A stretch of 32,066 bases of DNA from a virus. The stretch covers positions 1-32,066 of IMG/VR virus record IMGVR_UViG_3300028393_000233; one strand, written 5' to 3'. How positions within the stretch are numbered: the stretch's first letter is position 1; every line of letters starts with the position of its first letter. This document shows positions 27,730 to 32,066 of the stretch, in pieces. A program made the position numbers and the translations under genes. The notes beneath the pieces were generated by a model, which was given only the letters and a program-made list of their open reading frames with translations, was not told the origin of the DNA and did no database searches.

Positions 27730-28913
27730 ATATTTATTTTATAATCTAGTTCAATTACTTGACGCATTCCCTCAACACCTCCGCTATATTCAACACCTTT
27801 TATTTTATAAGTTCCGTTTTGCTCTGGGAGAAGTTTATTTATAATTTGGCATTGGTCACCAAACTGAACATAAGGCGTTCCAAAAGTTGTAAACTTTCCT
27901 TTTAAACCTGTGTAGTAATATTTTTTAAGTACTTCAATCCCTAAAGTTGTTAATTCAGATTCTGTTTTGGCTTTAATAAAAAAGAAAGTACGTCTTTCTC
28001 CGTCTGTGTTTGTTTCGGGTTTTTCTCCTTGCTTTATTGCTTTTGAAACAATATCATAACCTAATGCCGTTTGTGGATTCGGTCTAAAAGTAATTAACAC
28101 TTCAATTCGTGTGTTTTTAGTTTTAGTTTTACCATCTTTTGTAGTTCCGTTATCTTCTGTTACATGATTTGTAGCTATTGCCGACAAAACAATGTCATCA
28201 ACTCTTTTAAAACTTAAATCACTAGTTATGATATTATTTTGAAATTCAAATATTTTAGTATTTCCTTCTCCATCAAAATAAATAGTAAGTCCAACTCTCA
28301 AAGTATTACTATGAAAATAGGTAAATATATGATGGTCTTTTTTAAGTTTAGCTAAAAATGAACCTATTGTTTCGTTTTCTGCAACTATTAAAGAATTATT
28401 CCATTCTCCCGTAGTTTCTGAACTTACCGAACATTTAAAATCCGTGCCAAAGGTAGTGTTTGTTACTTGTAAGGCTTCGTTTAATATACTTTCAATAGAT
28501 TGACTACCGTTAAACGCTTTGTTAATCATGGGCGTTTTTTTGAGCAAGTACATGTTATCCTCAAATTCCAATGTAACGGGCATCTCAATTTTTACATTTG
28601 AAATAAACCCTTCGACAATAGTTGTCAAGGGCGTTCGTTTCTCGTTTAAATTTTCATCAAAATATACATATTGACTTTGGATTTTTACCTTATCCCCTTT
28701 TTTAAACATTTCCCCTGTTGCTATATTTTTACCAAATAACGGATAACGTTTGTTTGTTGCAGTATCTCGGACATAAATATTTTTTGGAAATACAATCTTA
28801 CCTTGTGCGCTTAAATCTTCCCAGTTGTTTGAAAATTCCCAATGATTAACAAAATCAAAAAATAGCGTTTTTGTTGCCGTTGTTATTGTAATATTTGTTA
28901 TAGGTCTTAACAT
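27726..28913 (-). CDS. Baseplate hub protein (gpD / Mu gp44-like)
   Basis: This 395-aa protein resembles contractile-tail hub proteins: an N-terminal strand-rich domain including H-W-E-F-S-N-N-W-E-D (24-33), K-G-D-K-V-K-I (71-77), then central alpha/beta regions and S-L-I-V-A-E-N-E-T-I-G-S-F (173-185). The C-terminal part (Q-F-G-D-Q-C-Q-I, G-T-Y-K-I-K-G-V-E) is a common hub ending. Position between the DUF6046-like protein and spike gene fits. The spike trimer would sit under this hub. Confidence 0.78.
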   Translation of the reverse strand: MLRPITNITITTATKTLFFDFVNHWEFSNNWEDLSAQGKIVFPKNIYVRDTATNKRYPLFGKNIATGEMFKKGDKVKIQSQYVYFDENLNEKRTPLTTIVEGFISNVKIEMPVTLEFEDNMYLLKKTPMINKAFNGSQSIESILNEALQVTNTTFGTDFKCSVSSETTGEWNNSLIVAENETIGSFLAKLKKDHHIFTYFHSNTLRVGLTIYFDGEGNTKIFEFQNNIITSDLSFKRVDDIVLSAIATNHVTEDNGTTKDGKTKTKNTRIEVLITFRPNPQTALGYDIVSKAIKQGEKPETNTDGERRTFFFIKAKTESELTTLGIEVLKKYYYTGLKGKFTTFGTPYVQFGDQCQIINKLLPEQNGTYKIKGVEYSGGVEGMRQVIELDYKINI

Positions 28914-28915
28914 AT

Positions 28916-29479
28916 CTATTGAGTTATTGTTGCCTCTACTATTTTATCCGAAATAGCGTTAATTGTAAAATATTGAGTGCTATATTCGCCCTCTGTTTGA
29001 GCAAATGAATAACCCGTAACAACTATGTCGGTTATACCTAAATTTTGCAACCACCAAGAAGTAATTGCTAAAGATTGCCCCGCATCCAAAATAGTTTTCA
29101 GTTGCTTTGTTTCTGTTTTAGGGTTAACTCCATAAGCACCATTTAAACGCCCGTTAATTTGTATTTGAAAGTCATCCATCCCGATGTACTCCTTAACCGT
29201 TCCGTTTCTTCCTTGTATCTCTGTTGTAATGATTTTTTTACCTTGCGACACTTGTAAAATAACATCGTCAATTCTAAAATCTGCCCAACTTGAAACAGCA
29301 AAACCGAAGTCGTTTAAAACTTGTCCACTATTAAAAATTACATTTGAATAAACAGCAGTTCCCAATTTGCTGACAAAATCTGTAGCATCTTGGGTTACTC
29401 CTGCGTTTATTATATAAGGCGATTTAGTTTCGTCGTGTATTTTTACGTTTACTAAATTTGCAAATTCTTTTAAATTCAT
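28916..29479 (-). CDS. DUF6046-like distal tail protein
   Basis: This 187-aa protein has T-E-I-Q-G-R-N-G-T-V-K-E-Y-I (86-99) followed by D-D-F-Q-I-Q-I-N-G (102-110), matching the DUF6046 pattern of Bacteroidota phages. It starts in a one-base overlap with the tape measure stop and precedes the hub gene, where tail proteins with LysM or distal tail (gp53/gpU-like) roles lie. Its exact role is not known. Confidence 0.75.
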   Translation of the reverse strand: MNLKEFANLVNVKIHDETKSPYIINAGVTQDATDFVSKLGTAVYSNVIFNSGQVLNDFGFAVSSWADFRIDDVILQVSQGKKIITTEIQGRNGTVKEYIGMDDFQIQINGRLNGAYGVNPKTETKQLKTILDAGQSLAITSWWLQNLGITDIVVTGYSFAQTEGEYSTQYFTINAISDKIVEATITQ

Positions 29480-31128
29480 TAGTTCCCTGCTGTTAATTGT
29501 GAATCATTTACTGCGCTTGTTAAAGCCATTACAACTTTCTCTTTGATAGCTGTTGCGCTTTCTTGTATGTTAGTCGTTTTAATGCTAAAATCGTGTATTA
29601 AAGAGCCTATTTGTATGTTAACCGTTACTGCTTTGTTTCCTTGAACTCCTGCTGTGCCCTTGGTTGGTTTTCCTCCCGCTGTTAATTTTCCATTTGGAGC
29701 GCCTCCCAAAACATTTTTATTTTTTGTTGCAACTTCTTTAATTGCTGGTTTAGTACCTTTCTTTTTAGTTTCTTCATCTGTTACTAAATTTAAAGATTTT
29801 CTAAAACCCATTAATTGATTTGCTCCATCTTTTGCCCATTGTGCTCCTGTTATTTTACCAATCCAGTGCATAGCTTGTTGTAATGGGTATAAAATAGCAT
29901 CAAACAAAACTACTCCAATTCTTTTTATTCCTGCGGTAAAACCTCCAGTATTAAAAGCATCTTTTATTGATTGCCAATGACTATAAATTGACATTATAGC
30001 ATCAATAACTAAACCTATTGGACCAAGTAATAAAGATAACGCAGCACCCCAATCATTAAAGTGAACTACTATTTCGGCAACTAAAGCTATTGCAGCGGCT
30101 ATTCCTATAATTAACAACCCTATGGGGTTAGCATCCATAGCGACATTCAACGCCCATTGTGCAGCTTCTAATACTCCTAATCCTTCGGCTCTAGCCATGT
30201 CCCATCCTAGTAATAATTCACTAGCTGTTGCAGACAGTCCTTTCCACCAAACGCTTAATTTTTCAAATCCTAAAATTCCTAACATTATACCTTTATAGCC
30301 AATATAAATTCCAGTAATAAACATAAGCGCATCAGAGTGGTCTTTCATAAATTTACCTAAACTTTTAAATTGATCGGCAATATAATTTAACGCTGGAACT
30401 AATTTTTCTAAAAATTCCATAGCTACCTCTCCTATCGCAACTTGAAAATTACCCATTCTTTTAGTAAATCCAATTAATGGGTTAGCGTCATAAGCTGCTT
30501 TAGATGCACCGCCATATTTATTTTGAATTTCGGTAAGCATTATTTGTTGTGCTTTCACAATTTCCCCCTTTGCAACTAAAGCGTCAATCGCATCGGTTTG
30601 CTCTTTTGAAAACATTACTCCTGATTTAGAAAGTTTTTTTATACCCTCACTAGGATTATCCATTGCTTTTCCAAATTGAATAGACATACTATGTAAATCT
30701 TGACCTGTTTTAGCGGCTACATTTGCGATTGCATCTCCAATTTTTGGGAAGTTTTCTTTTGTAAGTCCTCCAAAAGTTAACATTTGAGCTTGCATGTCTA
30801 AAATATCGGCTTTGCCGTAAATCATCCTAGAGGACATTTCGGAAGCCATATCTTTAATGCTATTCATAGTCATTCCTGCTGCGCCTCCAGTACTTTCTAA
30901 CCCTGCTTGTACTTGTGCAGTAGCTTGGTGTAATTTTTCCACCTTTTCAATACCTTCTTTTATAAAATCCAATCCTTTAAAAACTGAAAAACCAATTCCA
31001 AGCGTGCCCATAATTTTATTAAGCCCGCCCATTGTGCTCTCAAGTTTTACGGCTTGTCCGTCAGCTTGTTGCAATTTGCCCGAAAGCATATCGTTAGCGG
31101 TTATCGTATATCTAATTTGATTATCCAT
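29479..31128 (-). CDS. Tail tape measure protein
   Basis: This 549-aa protein follows the tail-assembly chaperone genes and precedes the hub module. The N-terminal part is amphipathic helical (D-M-L-S-G-K-L-Q-Q-A-D, 13-23). The typical segment G-L-T-K-E-N-F-P-K-I-G-D-A-I-A (about 120-134) is shared with many Mu-like tape measures. Several hydrophobic membrane-crossing segments lie in the middle (around 265-290, 335-360 and 365-390). The C-terminus is Lys/Gly-rich. At roughly 1.5 A per residue, the length predicts a tail of about 80 nm. The ATG shares its A with the stop of the frameshifted chaperone (TAATG). Confidence 0.92.
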   Translation of the reverse strand: MDNQIRYTITANDMLSGKLQQADGQAVKLESTMGGLNKIMGTLGIGFSVFKGLDFIKEGIEKVEKLHQATAQVQAGLESTGGAAGMTMNSIKDMASEMSSRMIYGKADILDMQAQMLTFGGLTKENFPKIGDAIANVAAKTGQDLHSMSIQFGKAMDNPSEGIKKLSKSGVMFSKEQTDAIDALVAKGEIVKAQQIMLTEIQNKYGGASKAAYDANPLIGFTKRMGNFQVAIGEVAMEFLEKLVPALNYIADQFKSLGKFMKDHSDALMFITGIYIGYKGIMLGILGFEKLSVWWKGLSATASELLLGWDMARAEGLGVLEAAQWALNVAMDANPIGLLIIGIAAAIALVAEIVVHFNDWGAALSLLLGPIGLVIDAIMSIYSHWQSIKDAFNTGGFTAGIKRIGVVLFDAILYPLQQAMHWIGKITGAQWAKDGANQLMGFRKSLNLVTDEETKKKGTKPAIKEVATKNKNVLGGAPNGKLTAGGKPTKGTAGVQGNKAVTVNIQIGSLIHDFSIKTTNIQESATAIKEKVVMALTSAVNDSQLTAGN

Positions 31129-31307
31129 TATATATTTTCATTATATTGTCCTGTTGAAATTAATCCCCACTTTAATTGACCCCAATTTTTAGCCAATTCA
31201 TCGTCTGACATATTTTCTACGTCTAATGTAAAATGCGAAAAGTAGCGAAGTAACGCAATCATTCTCGTTTCTTCGCTACTCTGTTCACTAATGGTGTAGT
31301 CGTCTAT
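31128..31307 (-). CDS. -1 frameshift extension of tail-assembly chaperone
   Basis: There is no ATG in a suitable position, but the frame is open for 59 codons from the A9 run to a stop touching the tape measure ATG. In the -1 frame after the run it reads I-D-D-Y-T-I-S-E-Q, with a likely helical core (R-M-I-A-L-L-R-Y-F), then D-D-E-L-A-K-N-W-G-Q-L and a short end. Ribosome slippage would fuse it to the 105-aa chaperone, giving about 164 residues. This parallels lambda gpG-gpGT. The longer product should bind the tape measure and tube protein. Confidence 0.8.
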   Translation of the reverse strand: MDDYTISEQSSEETRMIALLRYFSHFTLDVENMSDDELAKNWGQLKWGLISTGQYNENI

Positions 31308-31621
31308 TTTTTTTTAAACGTGTTTACAGCCATTTCAACCGTTTTAAAAGCCTCCATTGTTGCGCCTAAATAGTATTTATCGTCAAACATAATACGTTTG
31401 TCGCTTTCTTCCGTAAGAAAAATACTCTCGAACAATTCAGCAGCAGCAGTTACAGGAGAGGTCATTGCCTTATCCATAACTCTTAATTTAACTACTCTTG
31501 AAGGTTCTTTAATATAGCCTACAATATCCTCGTTTGTATCCTCATCGTGAAACACGATAGGTAATACCGTACAATTTAATTTAGTGCTTAATTCTTGCGC
31601 TTTTGCTTCTACTTTTTCCAT
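31304..31621 (-). CDS. Tail-assembly chaperone
   Basis: This 105-aa protein begins E-K-V-E-A-K-A-Q-E-L-S and has P-I-V-F-H-D-E-D, G-Y-I-K-E-P-S (35-41; compare 'g.v.~P....~~~a') and a helix with A-A-E-L-F-E-S-I-F-L. It ends T-F-K-K-K directly on an A9 slippery run and stop. Position before the tape measure, presence of a -1 extension and general form support the call. It coats and folds the tape measure during tail assembly. Confidence 0.85.
   Translation of the reverse strand: MEKVEAKAQELSTKLNCTVLPIVFHDEDTNEDIVGYIKEPSRVVKLRVMDKAMTSPVTAAAELFESIFLTEESDKRIMFDDKYYLGATMEAFKTVEMAVNTFKKK
31307..31318 (-). promoter_or_regulatory. TTT-A9 slippery sequence for -1 frameshifting
   Basis: On the minus strand TTT followed by nine A's (31315-31307), then TAG, ends the chaperone frame. 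Slipping one base back in the run reads A-T-A next and opens 59 codons in front of the tape measure gene. Homopolymeric A runs allow tRNA-Lys re-pairing. No stable downstream hairpin was noticed. Confidence 0.75.
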
Positions 31622-31623
31622 AA

Positions 31624-32043
31624 TTATCTAGTTATTTTACCGATTACTAACGGCAAAGATACTAATAATTTTGTATCTGATTGCGATGCTTCCAAACCTT
31701 CTTCAGTAAATTCACAAAAAAGTAAATCGTCCTGAGTTAAAAAGCCACCGTTTGCATCTTCAAATACTACTTGAATATTGAACGGAGGTATCGCCATTAA
31801 ATCTCTATTTGGAGCAGATGCAATGATTTGTTTTAATTCATCGGTGTAAAGCTCGATGCTTCCTTCATATTCTTTATTCCCGTAACCTCTTGAAACTGGC
31901 TCGTAACCTGCTCCGTATTGGTTTTCTTTTTTCTGTTTCGTTTTGTACGAAATTTTAGTAATACCTACCACGGGAACGCCAAACAAAATAAGTTTAACGT
32001 TTGCCCATGAATAATTTACTCCATTTATCAGCGGTGTTGCCAT
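31624..32043 (-). CDS. Tail tube protein
   Basis: This 139-aa beta-rich protein begins N-G-V-N-Y-S-W-A-N-V-K-L (7-18) and contains I-T-K-I-S-Y-K (28-34) and K-E-N-Q-Y-G-A-G (39-46), with R-G-Y-G-N-K-E-Y-E-G (52-61), a segment typical of Bacteroidota Mu-like tail tubes ('G.g.e.~G~i.l'). It builds the inner tail tube. It starts just after what may be the end of an upstream gene (the last six codons before a TAA at 32048-32046), probably the tail sheath, which lies beyond the window. It precedes the chaperone by 2 bases. Confidence 0.82.
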   Translation of the reverse strand: MATPLINGVNYSWANVKLILFGVPVVGITKISYKTKQKKENQYGAGYEPVSRGYGNKEYEGSIELYTDELKQIIASAPNRDLMAIPPFNIQVVFEDANGGFLTQDDLLFCEFTEEGLEASQSDTKLLVSLPLVIGKITR

Positions 32044-32066
32044 AATTATAATGAGGTTTTAAATCC

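Noticed and set aside
1-32066. CRISPR array, insertion sequence, integrase, capsid or sheath gene inside the window
   Set aside because: No direct repeat-spacer pattern, transposase, integrase signature or capsid/sheath-like product was seen on reading both strands.

Overview
The window is most of the genome of a contractile-tailed (myovirus-like) bacteriophage, or an induced or inserted form of one, infecting a member of the Bacteroidota, most likely Flavobacterium or a near relative. The evidence is strongly AT-rich DNA, no Shine-Dalgarno pattern, TAnnTTTG-type -7 promoter boxes, and protein families typical of Flavobacterium phages and prophages (DUF935 portal, DUF1320, DUF3127, DUF6046-like and DUF5675-like proteins). 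Every gene I accept is on the minus strand, so transcription runs from high to low coordinates. Many genes overlap by 1-20 bases, commonly as ATGA, TAATG or similar.

In transcription order: (1) 32043-25654 is the tail module: tail tube, tail-assembly chaperone with a -1 frameshift extension, tape measure, DUF6046-like protein, baseplate hub, spike, gp25-like wedge, small baseplate and tail proteins, and a large tail fibre. (2) 25654-21639 ends the fibre module and carries the lysis region: a possible fibre accessory protein, two small membrane proteins, a signal-peptide-bearing DNA/RNA non-specific nuclease, a DUF5675-like protein and small ORFs. A structured non-coding block follows: a hairpin, a class II tRNA-like element and an intrinsic terminator (21597-21444). 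(3) A strong promoter at 21384-21413 starts an early region of about a dozen very small unknown proteins, interrupted by a free-standing GIY-YIG homing endonuclease. (4) 16914-15274 is a recombination module: a coiled-coil peptide, an unknown 171-aa protein, a YqaJ exonuclease and a DUF3127 OB-fold protein. (5) 14835-9843 is a replication module: a PD-(D/E)XK nuclease, a VirE/BT4734-type primase-polymerase, an SF3 helicase, an SF2 helicase and a VRR-NUC nuclease. Its middle holds a repeat-rich intergenic region that is the best origin candidate. (6) 9790-1 holds packaging and head genes: small terminase, a 43-aa basic protein, large terminase, DUF1320, portal, a ferritin-like protein, MuF and gpG. 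Baseplate J, a carbohydrate-binding-like tail protein and a tail collar protein come next, then a ribbon-helix-helix peptide and a ClpP-like prohead protease cut by the window edge.

Missing are the major capsid protein and tail sheath. They would lie just downstream of the left edge and just upstream of the right edge, so the window probably comes from a circular or circularly permuted genome only a few kb larger. No integrase, transposase, phage repressor of a recognised type or DNA polymerase is visible. Replication probably uses the phage primase-polymerase and helicases with a host polymerase. The least expected features are two H-type pseudoknots in 5' leaders, one before the homing endonuclease and one before the recombination operon, the tRNA-like ncRNA, the ferritin-like gene in the head operon and the baseplate genes placed inside the head operon. 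At least twelve small genes or gene parts, mostly under 60 codons, were found by reading between the longer ORFs.
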